The notes under the pieces are model-generated. The model was not told the origin of the DNA. It saw nothing but the letters and a program-made list of their open reading frames with translations, and did not search any database. Source: UBA4421 sp002470275 (GTDB lineage Bacteria; Pseudomonadota; Gammaproteobacteria; Pseudomonadales; Azotimanducaceae). From it: DNA of 64,000 nucleotides. Shown one piece after another: positions 36,386-45,574 of this stretch (position 1 is the first letter of the stretch; the number at the start of each line of letters is the position of its first letter). Both the position numbers and the translations under genes were made by a program. Where the stretch lies: NCBI GenBank assembly GCA_913052345.1, contig CAJXDR010000007.1, positions 1 to 64,000 on the forward strand. Reading direction: 5' to 3'.

Positions 36386-37234
36386 TTAGCCGGGTTTGGG
36401 CATCCAAGCCTCCCAAACCGGCGTGCAGACCTCTGGTAGGCTAGGCTGCATCCCCAGGTTAGCCCAGGGCTGACCCGGGCTGTGGAAGTCCGAGCCCGTT
36501 GAGGCCAGTAGCCGATACCGCAGGCACAGTTCGGTTAGCGTCCGCGTCTTGGCGGGGTCTTGAGCACCCGAAATCACCTCCATGCCGTCGCCGCCCATGG
36601 CCTTAAAGTCCTCTAGCAGTTGACGCAGCTTCGTTAAGGTCATGCCGTACTTCAGAGGATGAGCCACAACCGCCACACCCCCAGCAGCCCGAATCCATTG
36701 GGTCACCACGGCAGCGTCTGGCCACTCAACCTTAATATCGCCATCGCGCCCGGTGCCAAGTAATTTTTTAAATGCCTGGGCAACGGTACGCACTTGGCCT
36801 GTGTTCACCAACACGCGAGCGAAATGCGGCCTACCCACCATGCCGCCTGCGGCCAAGCGTTCCACGTCCTCCATCAGGATGCGATAACCCCGCCGAACCA
36901 GCACCTCCAGAATACCCTGGGCTCGGCGTGCTCGAAGAGCCTTTTGATGTTTGAGCGCCCCCAACAACTCTGGATTCGCTAAGTCCATGTTCAGGCCAAC
37001 GATATGAATGTTTCTGCCGTTCCAGAGAGATGAAAACTCACAGCCGGTAATCAGACGCGGGCCAAGCCCCTGAGCGCTCACTTCAAGGTCCATCAGATCG
37101 GCATAGGCCGCCATCGTGTCGTGATCCGTGATCGCGAGTTGGGCAAGGCCGCGCTCCGAAGCGAGCGTGAGGAGTTGAGCAGGGCTAATCGTCCCATCCG
37201 AGCGGGTGCTATGAAGGTGATAATCAACCTTCAT
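36386..37234 (-). CDS. PHP-domain phosphoesterase, RNase AM / YciV-like
   Basis: A 282-residue PHP metal-dependent hydrolase. The metal-binding motif VDYHLHSTRSDGTISP opens the protein. ITDHDTMAAY, ITGCEFSS, MVGRPHFARVLV and VVAHPLKYG continue the ligand set, and GSDFHSPGQPWANLG ends it. E. coli RNase AM (YciV) has this architecture and trims 5' ends of rRNA and small RNAs; 3',5'-bisphosphate nucleotidase activity is also known in the family. ATG 37234 is preferred; a start five codons earlier is possible. Confidence 0.87.
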   Translation of the reverse strand: MKVDYHLHSTRSDGTISPAQLLTLASERGLAQLAITDHDTMAAYADLMDLEVSAQGLGPRLITGCEFSSLWNGRNIHIVGLNMDLANPELLGALKHQKALRARRAQGILEVLVRRGYRILMEDVERLAAGGMVGRPHFARVLVNTGQVRTVAQAFKKLLGTGRDGDIKVEWPDAAVVTQWIRAAGGVAVVAHPLKYGMTLTKLRQLLEDFKAMGGDGMEVISGAQDPAKTRTLTELCLRYRLLASTGSDFHSPGQPWANLGMQPSLPEVCTPVWEAWMPKPG

Positions 37235-37437
37235 CGTTTTTTCCCCCACGCCATTTCACGGCCACGCATTCGGCTCATCTGCTGTCCATTAACCCAAACC
37301 AGCACGTTACACCCTTAAAATCTCAAGGCCCAGGCCTCGTCTCGCCGAGCGCACAATTAGCTAGAGAAATCACATCCCCGCTAGGCTTGGACCAAAAGTT
37401 GCGGCAAACTTCGCCCCCTGATGTTTAGGAGAGACCC

Positions 37438-39546
37438 ATGAAAGGAACCGTGCACTACGAGGTGAGAGACAATATCGCCTTAATGACCATCGATAATCCC
37501 CCAGTGAACCCCTTGTCCTCAGGTGTGCGCCAAGGCCTTTCAGATGGCGTCGCCAAGGCACTGGCCGATGACGCCGTTGCTGCCATTGTACTGACCGGGG
37601 CGGGCAGAGCCTTTATCGCCGGCGCGGACATTTCTGAATTTGGCGGCAAGGCCGAAGGACCCAGCCTTCTCGACTGTCTCGATATCATGGACAACAGCAG
37701 CAAGCCGATTGTCGCGGCCATCAACGGCACTGCCTTCGGCGGTGGTTTAGAGGTTGCCCTGTGCTGTCACTACCGAGTTATCGCACCCAATGCTCAGGTT
37801 GGGCTTCCAGAAGTTAAGCTGGGACTCTTGCCTGGCGCTGGTGGTACTCAACGCCTACCCCGTCTGATCGGCGCGGAAAAAGCCCTGGCCTTTATGGTCT
37901 CCGGCGACCCCATCGCCGGACCTGCTGCGGTCACCATGGGTATCGCAGACGCGGTAGCGGAGCAGGATGTAGTGGAAAGCGCCATGGACTTCACGCGAAA
38001 TATTATTGCTAAGGGCAGTCCGCTGCGGCGCATCCGCGATGAAGAAGGCGTGGTGGCGCAGGATCGCGACAAGCCCGAAGTTTTCGACAATGCAAGAAAG
38101 GCGGCTGCGCGAAAGATGCGCAAGCGCTTCGCGCCAGAGATGATCGTCCAGTGCGTGGAGGCAGCCGTTAACCTCGGTGACTTCGATGCTGGCCTGGCGG
38201 TTGAAAGAGAAAATTTTGTCAAATGTCTGGAACACCCTCAGCGCGCCTCGTTGATTCACATGTTTTTCTCCGAGCGTGAAGTGGCAAAGATTCCTGACAT
38301 CTCCAAAGACATTGAGGCCAAGCCCATCAACAGTGCGGCGGTGATCGGCTGTGGCACCATGGGCGGCGGGATTGCCATGTCTTTTCTGAACGCAAACATT
38401 CCCGTTACCTCTCTCGAAATGAGCGATGAGGCCTTAGAGAAGGGCTTTGGCGTCATTAAGAAAAATTACGACATCCAGGTACAGCGAGGACGTATGTCCG
38501 CCGATGAGGTGGATCATCGCATGAGCCTATTGAGCGGCACCACGGACTATGCTGACCTCGGCCAGGCAGATGTCATCATTGAGGCCATCTACGAAAATAT
38601 CGACGTCAAGATAGAGGCGTTCAAGAAGATGGACGCTGTGGCTAAGCCTGGCGCGATTCTGGCGAGTAACACCTCCGCCCTAGATATCGATAAAATGGCA
38701 GAAGCCACCGAGCGTCCGGAAGACGTCATCGGCCTGCATTTCTTTAGCCCTGCCAACGTCATGCGGCTACTTGAGATCGTGCGCGGGGGAAAAACCAGCA
38801 AAGAGGTCATCGCGTCCTCTATGAAACTCGGCCGCCAGCTCAAGAAAGTTGCCGTGCTGTCGGGCAATGCACCGGGCTTTATTGGCAACAGAATATTAGC
38901 CGGCTATACGCGCCAAGCGGGGGAAATCATTCTCCAGGGAGCGACCCCCTATCAGGTGGACAACGTGCTGTTGAACTTCGGCATGCCCATGGGGCCCTTT
39001 CAAATGAACGACCTGGTTGGCCTAGACCTTAGCTGGAGAGCCCGAAAGCTCTCAGGCATGAAGCCGGAGGATATCCCCATTACAGCGCGCGTGGCGGACA
39101 AGCTCTGTGAGAAAGAGCGCTTCGGTCAGAAAACCAGCCGCGGCTTCTACATCTATCCTGAAGGCAGCCGAGCCGGTCAAGCAGACCCTGAGGTAGTCGC
39201 CCTGGTGGAAGAAACATCGGCCGAGCTGGGCATCGAACGCCGGCCCATCGATGACGACGAAGTCCTCAAGCGATGCCTGTACCCCATCATTAATGAGGGT
39301 GCCAGGGTGTTAGAGGACGGCATCGCTCTTCGACCCTGCGATATCGATATTGTCTATATCAATGGCTATGGCTTCCCCGAAGTCACCGGTGGACCCATGT
39401 TCTGGGCTGATCAGATTGGCCTGGACAATATTCTCAGCGACATCAAGCGCTTCCAGCAGGAATACGGCGGCGCGGTTTGGGAGCCTGCTCCTCTGCTCGA
39501 GCGGCTGGTGGCTGAAGGCAAGACCTTTGCCAGCCTGCAGGGCTAA
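37438..39546 (+). CDS. Enoyl-CoA hydratase / 3-hydroxyacyl-CoA dehydrogenase fusion (FadB/FadJ type)
   Basis: A bifunctional beta-oxidation enzyme of 702 residues. The N-terminal crotonase part has both catalytic glutamates (Glu105 in GGGLEVAL; Glu125 in GLPEVKLGLLPGAGG). The NAD-binding Rossmann domain begins at GCGTMGGG (304-311), with the dehydrogenase histidine in GLHFFSPANVM. Two C-terminal helical domains follow. The organisation matches peroxisomal-type and short FadJ-like proteins. No thiolase gene is adjacent, so its partner is elsewhere. Confidence 0.94.
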   Translation: MKGTVHYEVRDNIALMTIDNPPVNPLSSGVRQGLSDGVAKALADDAVAAIVLTGAGRAFIAGADISEFGGKAEGPSLLDCLDIMDNSSKPIVAAINGTAFGGGLEVALCCHYRVIAPNAQVGLPEVKLGLLPGAGGTQRLPRLIGAEKALAFMVSGDPIAGPAAVTMGIADAVAEQDVVESAMDFTRNIIAKGSPLRRIRDEEGVVAQDRDKPEVFDNARKAAARKMRKRFAPEMIVQCVEAAVNLGDFDAGLAVERENFVKCLEHPQRASLIHMFFSEREVAKIPDISKDIEAKPINSAAVIGCGTMGGGIAMSFLNANIPVTSLEMSDEALEKGFGVIKKNYDIQVQRGRMSADEVDHRMSLLSGTTDYADLGQADVIIEAIYENIDVKIEAFKKMDAVAKPGAILASNTSALDIDKMAEATERPEDVIGLHFFSPANVMRLLEIVRGGKTSKEVIASSMKLGRQLKKVAVLSGNAPGFIGNRILAGYTRQAGEIILQGATPYQVDNVLLNFGMPMGPFQMNDLVGLDLSWRARKLSGMKPEDIPITARVADKLCEKERFGQKTSRGFYIYPEGSRAGQADPEVVALVEETSAELGIERRPIDDDEVLKRCLYPIINEGARVLEDGIALRPCDIDIVYINGYGFPEVTGGPMFWADQIGLDNILSDIKRFQQEYGGAVWEPAPLLERLVAEGKTFASLQG

Positions 39547-39563
39547 TCTGCTTTACTGAACTC

Positions 39564-39938
39564 ATGCGTCAGCGCACATCTGCCATCGACCTCCAGGGCA
39601 TTCATCACGTCTCCATTAACGTTGAGGATGTGAATGCCGCCCTGGCCTTCTACGTGGATGTCTTGGGTCTCACGCCCCTCCCCAGACCGGACATGGGTTT
39701 TCCCGGAGCATGGCTTCGCGCGGGGAATCAGGAAATTCACCTCCTGGGCCTCAGCAGCGGTACCCCGGTAAAGGAACAGCACTTCGCGCTCCAGGTCAAA
39801 GATGTAGACGCAGTGGCCACCGAACTTCGCCGGCTTGGGCACAGCGTCAGCAAGGTCTCAGAAATCCAGGGCATCTGTCGCCAGATTTTTAGCCACGACC
39901 CCTCTGGCAACATGGTGGAATTCAATCAGCGCCTATAG
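39564..39938 (+). CDS. Glyoxalase/VOC-family protein
   Basis: A 124-residue single-domain vicinal oxygen chelate protein. It has the opening GIHHVSINVEDVNAALAFYVDVLGL with a metal-ligand His, and the closing FSHDPSGNMVEFNQ with a second ligand Glu. It could be a lyase, isomerase or dioxygenase; the sequence does not decide. It follows the FadJ-like gene by 17 bases and precedes the HupE/UreJ-like gene by 16. Confidence 0.88.
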   Translation: MRQRTSAIDLQGIHHVSINVEDVNAALAFYVDVLGLTPLPRPDMGFPGAWLRAGNQEIHLLGLSSGTPVKEQHFALQVKDVDAVATELRRLGHSVSKVSEIQGICRQIFSHDPSGNMVEFNQRL

Positions 39939-39954
39939 CAGGGCCGCATCGCGC

Positions 39955-40650
39955 GTGCCGACCCCACTTCGTTGGCTCCTCGGCAGCCTTCTGCTCGCCG
40001 CACTGCTGTGCCTGAGCCAAGGGGCTTGGGGGCATGACGTATCGGTGGAGGATGCGAGCTTCTTGGCCAAAAAAGAGGGCTTTATCTTCTGGCCCTATTT
40101 CTACCTGGGCGCGAAACACATGTTCACGGGCCTTGATCACCTGCTGTTTCTGGCCGGCGTGATCTTTTTCCTCTATCGCCCCAGAGATGTCGCGCTATAT
40201 GTGACCCTATTTGCCATCGGCCACAGCCTAACGCTAGTTGTTGGCGTCTGGTTCCGCATACCGGCCAACCCGTACCTCGTGGACGCCGTTATTGGGTTCT
40301 CGGTGATGTACAAGGCTTTCGAGAACCTGGGTGGGTTTAAGGCCCTAGACCTATCCATCAGCAGTCACGGGGCCGTGTTCTTCTTTGGCCTCTGTCACGG
40401 ACTGGGCCTGGCCACAAAACTGCAGCAAATAACGCTTTCGGATCAGGGTTTACTGGGCAATTTGATCGCCTTCAACCTGGGCGTCGAAGCTGGCCAGCTT
40501 ACGGCGCTCAGCATCATGCTAGTGGTCATTCTTGTCTGGCGTCGGCGTTCAACTTTTCGGCGGGAGGCCACCCTGGCCAATGCTGTCCTGGTGACTGCCG
40601 GCTGCCTGCTTACGGCGACTCAACTCAGCTATTACCTCGGCGCCAGTTAA
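39955..40650 (+). CDS. HupE/UreJ-like membrane protein
   Basis: About 231 residues from a GTG at 39955, which gives a clean signal peptide ending SQGAWG just before HDVSVEDA. The frame is open further upstream inside the glyoxalase gene, but that is overlap. The YLGAKHMFTGLDHLLFLAGVIFFLY segment and about six membrane helices are typical of the HupE/UreJ group, some of which move nickel or cobalt. No urease or hydrogenase genes are near, so the substrate is open. Confidence 0.8.
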   Translation: MPTPLRWLLGSLLLAALLCLSQGAWGHDVSVEDASFLAKKEGFIFWPYFYLGAKHMFTGLDHLLFLAGVIFFLYRPRDVALYVTLFAIGHSLTLVVGVWFRIPANPYLVDAVIGFSVMYKAFENLGGFKALDLSISSHGAVFFFGLCHGLGLATKLQQITLSDQGLLGNLIAFNLGVEAGQLTALSIMLVVILVWRRRSTFRREATLANAVLVTAGCLLTATQLSYYLGAS

Positions 40651-40679
40651 ACCTGAGACGGCAACCAGATGTCTGGGCC

Positions 40680-41381
40680 TTAGCTTAGAATCCACCCGCC
40701 ATCAACATCGATGGTGGTACCGGTCACAAAATCGTTCTCGATCAGAAAACGGATGGCTGCAGCAACCTCATCCGAAGTGCCGGGGCGTTTGATAAGGTGA
40801 TTGGCCGTACTCGCAGCTAACATTTTCGCCCTGGCCTCTGCATCCGGACCAAACATCGGGGTATCAATGACTCCCGGACTTACGACGTTTATTCGTCTCG
40901 GCGCCAGCTCCGGGGCAACGGCCCTAACAAATTGTTCTACCGCACCGCCCACGGATGCCAGTGCGGATTGCCCTACCCTCGCCCTTCGCGCTGGGGCACC
41001 ACTCACCAAGACGATGGTCCCATCTGCTGACAAATGCTCTGCACCTAGACGCACCACGTTGGTATAGCCCCACAGCTTATCGAAGGATGCGCGATAGGCA
41101 TCCAGATCCATCTTTAAAAAGGGACCCGCAGCCCGGGAGCCGCCGGTCGCCGCTGACACCAGGATGTCGAAGGGAGCGTGGTCAGCGAAAAGCTGTGCTA
41201 GGGCATCGGTATCTCGAACGTCACAGGATGAAAACGCGATGTTGCCGTCGCTTGGCGCCTTGCTGGGATCACGACTCATGGCGACCACCTCAGCACCCCC
41301 GCCCGCTAGCTGCTGAGCCGCGGCCAAACCAATCCCCGAGGTGCCGCCGAAGACTAACGCTTTCTTGCCTTGAATTTGCAT
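40680..41381 (-). CDS. SDR-family protein lacking the catalytic Tyr-x3-Lys
   Basis: A 233-residue short-chain dehydrogenase-like protein with an intact cofactor loop (FGGTSGIG, about 12-19). Where the active-site YxxxK should be, it reads ARVGQSALASVGGAVEQFV, so the Tyr and Lys are both missing. The C-terminal FVTGTTIDVDGGWILS is normal. Such variants exist as an SDR subgroup; they may bind NAD(P) without classical dehydrogenase chemistry. It converges with the HupE/UreJ-like gene. Confidence 0.87.
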   Translation of the reverse strand: MQIQGKKALVFGGTSGIGLAAAQQLAGGGAEVVAMSRDPSKAPSDGNIAFSSCDVRDTDALAQLFADHAPFDILVSAATGGSRAAGPFLKMDLDAYRASFDKLWGYTNVVRLGAEHLSADGTIVLVSGAPARRARVGQSALASVGGAVEQFVRAVAPELAPRRINVVSPGVIDTPMFGPDAEARAKMLAASTANHLIKRPGTSDEVAAAIRFLIENDFVTGTTIDVDGGWILS

Positions 41382-41515
41382 CTTCTCTCCCCTAAAAGGC
41401 CTTCATTGGAACAAACCCTGATAGGAATGTCACCCGGACGTAAAAAGGTGCGTTTGCTGATACGCGAAGCATCTTACTTTCGCTAAAATGTCGGTTTGAT
41501 TGCGCGGAAGCTGCC

Positions 41516-42112
41516 ATGTACCCAGACTGCCCGATACCCGAAGCCATTACTCGAATCCTTGAACGACGTTCCGTAAAGGCGATGGATTTATCCGAACCGG
41601 GACCGAGCCAACCAGAAATAGAAGCGCTTATTGCCGCTGCGGTCCGAGTGCCTGATCACGGCAAGCTTGCGCCCTGGCGCTTCATCACCATCCAAGGTGA
41701 CGCCCGACACCATCTGGGCACCCTGCTAAGCAGTCGCTGGCAGGCGCTTCACCCAGAGGCCATCCAGGCCCAGCTAAACTTTGAGGCGGCGAGGTTTAAG
41801 CGAGCGCCGGTGGTGATTGCGGTGATTAGCCGTCTAAAACCAGATCATAAGATACCGGTGTGGGAACAAACCCTGTCTGCGGGTGCTGCCTGCCAAAACC
41901 TCATCCTGACGGCCAACCTGCAGGGCTATGCGGCGCAGTGGCTGACCGAGTGGTACAGCTACGATGAGGGCGTCGCATCCGCTATGGCCCTCCAGCCCGA
42001 CGAGCGATTTGCCGGTTTCATCTACATTGGCTCCAGCGACGAGAAGCCAGCAGAGCGCGACCGGGTCAGCGGGACCGATGTGCTAACGCAGTGGCCGGAA
42101 CACGCGCCCTAG
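41516..42112 (+). CDS. Nitroreductase family protein (YdjA-like)
   Basis: A 198-residue FMN-dependent oxidoreductase. AITRILERRSVKAMDLSEPGP and AVRVPDHGKLAPWRFITIQGDAR form the FMN site typical of the small YdjA group, and SAGAACQNLILTANLQGYAAQW lines the dimer interface. The substrate is unknown. Single gene, convergent with the following minus-strand cluster. Confidence 0.9.
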   Translation: MYPDCPIPEAITRILERRSVKAMDLSEPGPSQPEIEALIAAAVRVPDHGKLAPWRFITIQGDARHHLGTLLSSRWQALHPEAIQAQLNFEAARFKRAPVVIAVISRLKPDHKIPVWEQTLSAGAACQNLILTANLQGYAAQWLTEWYSYDEGVASAMALQPDERFAGFIYIGSSDEKPAERDRVSGTDVLTQWPEHAP

Positions 42113-42140
42113 CCTACAGGGACCTCGGGCACGCAGACCG

Positions 42141-42704
42141 TTAGTCGACTGGGTCCTCGAAGGACTTTGTGAAAGGCCCGCTGGCACTGTAGACCGTTGC
42201 AGAACGGTAGAAGCCGCTGGTGCGTAGCTTGATTTCTACCGCCTCAGCGCCTCGATTCTCCCAATACCAACCATGGATTCCGTTAAAGGGGGCCACATAG
42301 GTGCCATGGGCATTCGAGGCATTGCCAAGAGCAAAGGTGACCGAGTCCTCAGGGTCTCGGCCTTCTTCCTCGCTGTGCATATCAAAGAGGATATCGGGAT
42401 TTTCGTCACCCGTTGCGCGCCAGGAAAAAACCAGGCTCTGGCCCGCATCCAAGGCGTATTTATATTCCACAGACTCAAAGGGAGACAAAAAAAACGCGGC
42501 CTCATCCTCCCGGTAACCGGCTTCCTGAGGCGTCATCGCGCCGACGCTATATCCCGACATGCCCTTGATGCCCACCAGGGCGCCGAAACCTGTGGGATCC
42601 CGGTCAAACTCCGCAGGCAACACAAACAGCACAAAGGCCAGGAGACCGAAGACAAGGGCGGCACCAAATAAGCCCCAGGGTTTTTCGCGATCTTCTTCCT
42701 TCAT
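42141..42704 (-). CDS. Conserved membrane-anchored protein of unknown function
   Basis: A 187-residue protein with a cytoplasmic N-terminus, one membrane helix (about 10-30, WGLFGAALVFGLLAFVLFVLP) and an extracytoplasmic domain rich in beta-type sequence (YKYALDAGQSLVFSWRATGDENPDILFDMHSEEEG; NGIHGWYWENRGAEAVEIKLRTSGFY). The start overlaps the stop of the cytochrome c gene by four bases, so the two are coupled. No family with known function is recognised. Confidence 0.75.
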   Translation of the reverse strand: MKEEDREKPWGLFGAALVFGLLAFVLFVLPAEFDRDPTGFGALVGIKGMSGYSVGAMTPQEAGYREDEAAFFLSPFESVEYKYALDAGQSLVFSWRATGDENPDILFDMHSEEEGRDPEDSVTFALGNASNAHGTYVAPFNGIHGWYWENRGAEAVEIKLRTSGFYRSATVYSASGPFTKSFEDPVD

Positions 42705-43198
42705 TCCATGTCTCCGGACGGGGTTGCCTCAGAGGCGGCCATGTATTTGTTATGGCATGCCCGGCAGACATTGTATATCGCTCCACCCGCATCGAAGAGC
42801 GCATCGGCGTCTTGATCATAGGCCGCCTGACGAGCTTTCAGCGCGGCACGGGTCATACCTGCCGCATAGACCATCCAGTCTTCGTTGTCCGCCGCGTAGC
42901 CTGGGAGCATCAACAGGTTGCCCCCCTCTGCAATCACGGTGGCTGCATGGACAACCTCCGCCCATCCCTCATCCGTCGTCGGCTGTAGGTCGATCTCCTC
43001 TTCCTCGGTGATAATGGCACCGGCTGAACCCCATACTTTATCCGCTGCGGGCTCGAGATATTCGGTCATAAACTGGTAGCTGCTGCCGGTCACTGCCATC
43101 TTGGATTCAGCGTTCTGTGCGTCGCAGCCACCTAGAGCCGCGCCAACAATCAGCAGCGCTGAGCACAGTTGCACATCAATGGTTCTTCCTAAGGTCAC
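42701..43198 (-). CDS. C-type cytochrome lipoprotein, cytochrome c'-like
   Basis: A 165-residue exported protein. Its N-terminus ends in a lipobox (GAALGGC), so it is probably a lipoprotein. A single haem-binding motif CRACH lies near the C-terminus, which is the class II (cytochrome c'/c556) arrangement. The middle is predicted helical. It is coupled to the downstream membrane protein and sits behind the MerA-like flavoprotein gene. It could carry electrons in the periplasm; its partner is unknown. Confidence 0.82.
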   Translation of the reverse strand: MTLGRTIDVQLCSALLIVGAALGGCDAQNAESKMAVTGSSYQFMTEYLEPAADKVWGSAGAIITEEEEIDLQPTTDEGWAEVVHAATVIAEGGNLLMLPGYAADNEDWMVYAAGMTRAALKARQAAYDQDADALFDAGGAIYNVCRACHNKYMAASEATPSGDME

Positions 43199-43233
43199 TG
43201 CCGCTCTCCTTTCTCATCGGATATCACGCCCCG

Positions 43234-44682
43234 CTAGCGCAGGGTCATCTTCAACCACCAGGCAAACAGGTCCGCCACGCGCTGGGTAAAGCGGCTGCGG
43301 TTGTAGGCATCTGCCAAACGCTTTAAGTACTCGCTGCGCGTAGGATAACTGAACAGCGTCTTCCGGGCCGCTGCAAGCCCCAACTTGTTCGACATCATCA
43401 GCACGATGGGCGACAGCAGTTCACCCGCATCCGATGCAACAATCGTTGCCCCCAATATCTTATCCGTCCCCTTACTCACGAAAATGGCGGCGTGATTGGG
43501 CATGTCTGACTTGATCTGCGGATTGGCGACGCTGCGGTCTAGTTCGTTGAGATCAAACTCATAGGTTTCAAACTGGATATTTTGGGCTTCTAGCTGCTCA
43601 GCGTTCATGCCCACAGAGGCCACTTCCGGCGTGGTATAGGTACAGTGAGGCACCACAAGATCATCCACCTTGGCCGTTGAAAAGAAGAGCGCGTTTTGAA
43701 TCAGCGCTCGGGCCTGAGCATCCGCCTGATGGGTGAAATGAGAAAGGTGCGTGCAGTCCCCCGCCGCAAAGATCGATTTATTCGATGTTCGGAGCCGATC
43801 ATCGGTAACGACAAATCCTCGATCGTTAGTGTTGACGCCCACCGATGCCAGGTTGAGCGTCTCTGTATTCGGCTTGCGCCCAAGGGCCACCAGAACCCGC
43901 TCACAAACGACCTGCCCTCGGGCTGTCACAATCGTGCCACTGCCCTGTATCTCTTGCACCGGGTGGCCCAGATATAACCTAACCCCTGCCGCCTCCAGCG
44001 CTTGGGCGAGGGCCTTACTGGCGCCAGGCGACTCGTTGGGCAGCACACGCTCGGCCATCTCGAAGAGGTGTACCCCTGTGCCGAGGCGCGCAAAGACCTG
44101 AGCCAGTTCACAACCAATAGGACCCGCGCCCAGGATGGCCAACGACCGTGGCCTCCTGGTCAGGTCGAAGACCGTTTCATTCGTAAGAGGATCACAGGCC
44201 GACAAGCCAGGAATATTGGGAATGTCCGCGCGCGCTCCGGTGCATAGTGCAACCCTCCGGGCCGCTAGCCGGGCACCGCCAACCATAACGTCCCCACTCT
44301 CGCCAAAGGTGGCTTCTCCAAGAAAGACATCCACGCCGGCGTCGAGATAACGGGCTACCGAATCATGGGGTGCGATCTTGGCTCTAACTTCCCGCAGCCA
44401 GGCAAAGGCCGCATCAAAATTCGAATGTATCTGCACACTGTGTGAGAGCAGTGCTTTCGACGGCATACAGCCCACGTTCAAACAATCGCCGCCCATCAGA
44501 TGTTTCTCTACCAGAGCCACCTTCGCTCCGAGGCCGGCGGCCCCGATGGCGCTGATGAGGCCCGCAGGGCCCGCGCCAATAACCACCAGGTGATACTTTT
44601 CCTTGGGCTCTGGGTTTTGGTAGTCCTCTGGACAGAGCAGGCCTCTGCTCACTTGATCAAAGTTGGCTCCAAGATAGTTCAC
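43234..44682 (-). CDS. MerA-like/dihydrolipoamide-dehydrogenase-type flavoprotein
   Basis: A 482-residue pyridine nucleotide-disulfide oxidoreductase. FAD loop VVIGAGPAGLISAIGAAG (33-50) and the redox disulfide GGDCLNVGCMPSK (Cys67, Cys72) are intact. An NAD(P) loop (ILGAGPIGCELAQVFARLG) and a dimerisation domain follow. There is no C-terminal Cys pair or N-terminal HMA domain, so mercuric reductase activity is unlikely. Genes of this type are commonly paired with TVP38-family genes, as here: ATG overlaps the TVP38 stop. Function of the pair is not known. Confidence 0.88.
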   Translation of the reverse strand: MNYLGANFDQVSRGLLCPEDYQNPEPKEKYHLVVIGAGPAGLISAIGAAGLGAKVALVEKHLMGGDCLNVGCMPSKALLSHSVQIHSNFDAAFAWLREVRAKIAPHDSVARYLDAGVDVFLGEATFGESGDVMVGGARLAARRVALCTGARADIPNIPGLSACDPLTNETVFDLTRRPRSLAILGAGPIGCELAQVFARLGTGVHLFEMAERVLPNESPGASKALAQALEAAGVRLYLGHPVQEIQGSGTIVTARGQVVCERVLVALGRKPNTETLNLASVGVNTNDRGFVVTDDRLRTSNKSIFAAGDCTHLSHFTHQADAQARALIQNALFFSTAKVDDLVVPHCTYTTPEVASVGMNAEQLEAQNIQFETYEFDLNELDRSVANPQIKSDMPNHAAIFVSKGTDKILGATIVASDAGELLSPIVLMMSNKLGLAAARKTLFSYPTRSEYLKRLADAYNRSRFTQRVADLFAWWLKMTLR

Positions 44683-45419
44683 AGGCGAGCCCCTTTCTCT
44701 TGATTCGATCCGTCAGCATAACCCTCGCCTTCGCCTGTCACCTGCAGCTGCTCATTAAGCGCCTTGGTCGCAAGCCGAGCGATAATCACGGTCAGCACCA
44801 AGGTGGCGATCAGACCCGCGTAAAAAAGAAGCGTATTGGCAGAGGACGTTGCCAGCTGCCCGGAGAGGATGGAGCCGAGGTCCTTTGCAATGGACCCAAG
44901 ATAAACGTAAAGCAAGGTGCCAGGCATCATTCCAACCCAAGATGCCAAGACATAGGTTCTCAGAGACACCCCTGTCAATCCCAGTGCGTAGTTGAGCAGG
45001 TTAAAGGGAAATATGGGCGACAATCGGGTAAGCAGCACAATGATCGCCGAGCGTTTCCCGATGGCGCGATCCAGAGCAGCGAACCTAGGCATCTCCAGGA
45101 GCTTCGCAGCGACCCAGTCCCTGGCCAAAAATCGGCCCAAAAGAAAGGCCAGGGTGGCGCCCAAAACGCTGGATATCGAACAGATGATAAAGCCACTGCC
45201 TAACCCAAATAGAAAACCCGCACTCAACGTGAGCAAGCTGCCAGGCAGCAACAGCACCACGGCAGCAATATAGAAAGCCGCAAAAATAAGCCAAGCAATC
45301 TGCGGGTTAACGGCCACCCACGCAAAGAAGGCCGTCATCCATTGGACCATGGGGAGCCAGAGCACCAGGCCACCGATGATCAGCAGCGCTGCGATAAATA
45401 GAATCGGCTTAGATCGCAT
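44679..45419 (-). CDS. TVP38/TMEM64 (SNARE-associated/DedA-like) membrane protein
   Basis: A 246-residue protein with about six membrane helices and the family core GAxLAFLLGRFLARDWV ... LTRLSPIFPFNLLNYALGLTGVSLRTYVLASWVGMMPGTLLYVYLGS. It heads a four-gene minus-strand run (TVP38, MerA-like, cytochrome c, membrane protein). DedA-superfamily proteins act in lipid or ion movement. It overlaps the MerA-like gene by four bases. Confidence 0.9.
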   Translation of the reverse strand: MRSKPILFIAALLIIGGLVLWLPMVQWMTAFFAWVAVNPQIAWLIFAAFYIAAVVLLLPGSLLTLSAGFLFGLGSGFIICSISSVLGATLAFLLGRFLARDWVAAKLLEMPRFAALDRAIGKRSAIIVLLTRLSPIFPFNLLNYALGLTGVSLRTYVLASWVGMMPGTLLYVYLGSIAKDLGSILSGQLATSSANTLLFYAGLIATLVLTVIIARLATKALNEQLQVTGEGEGYADGSNQEKGARL

Positions 45420-45574
45420 TAACCCCTTTCCTTCCTCTCACAACCCGAATCTGAACGGAGGATGACCGTGCAGGGCGGTAAGCGCAAGACGCCAAGCTCG
45501 AGAAACCCATGATTATTGTTGTAGGCGCTTGGACACGTCACCCAGGTGGCACACGGTCAAAGGAGGCCATCCCG

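Noticed and set aside
39955..40650. HupE/UreJ-like gene as a nickel transporter for urease or hydrogenase
   Set aside because: No urease, hydrogenase or nickel genes are in the window, so the substrate cannot be assigned.
43234..44682. Mercuric reductase (merA)
   Set aside because: No N-terminal HMA domain and no C-terminal vicinal cysteines; paired with TVP38 rather than mer genes.
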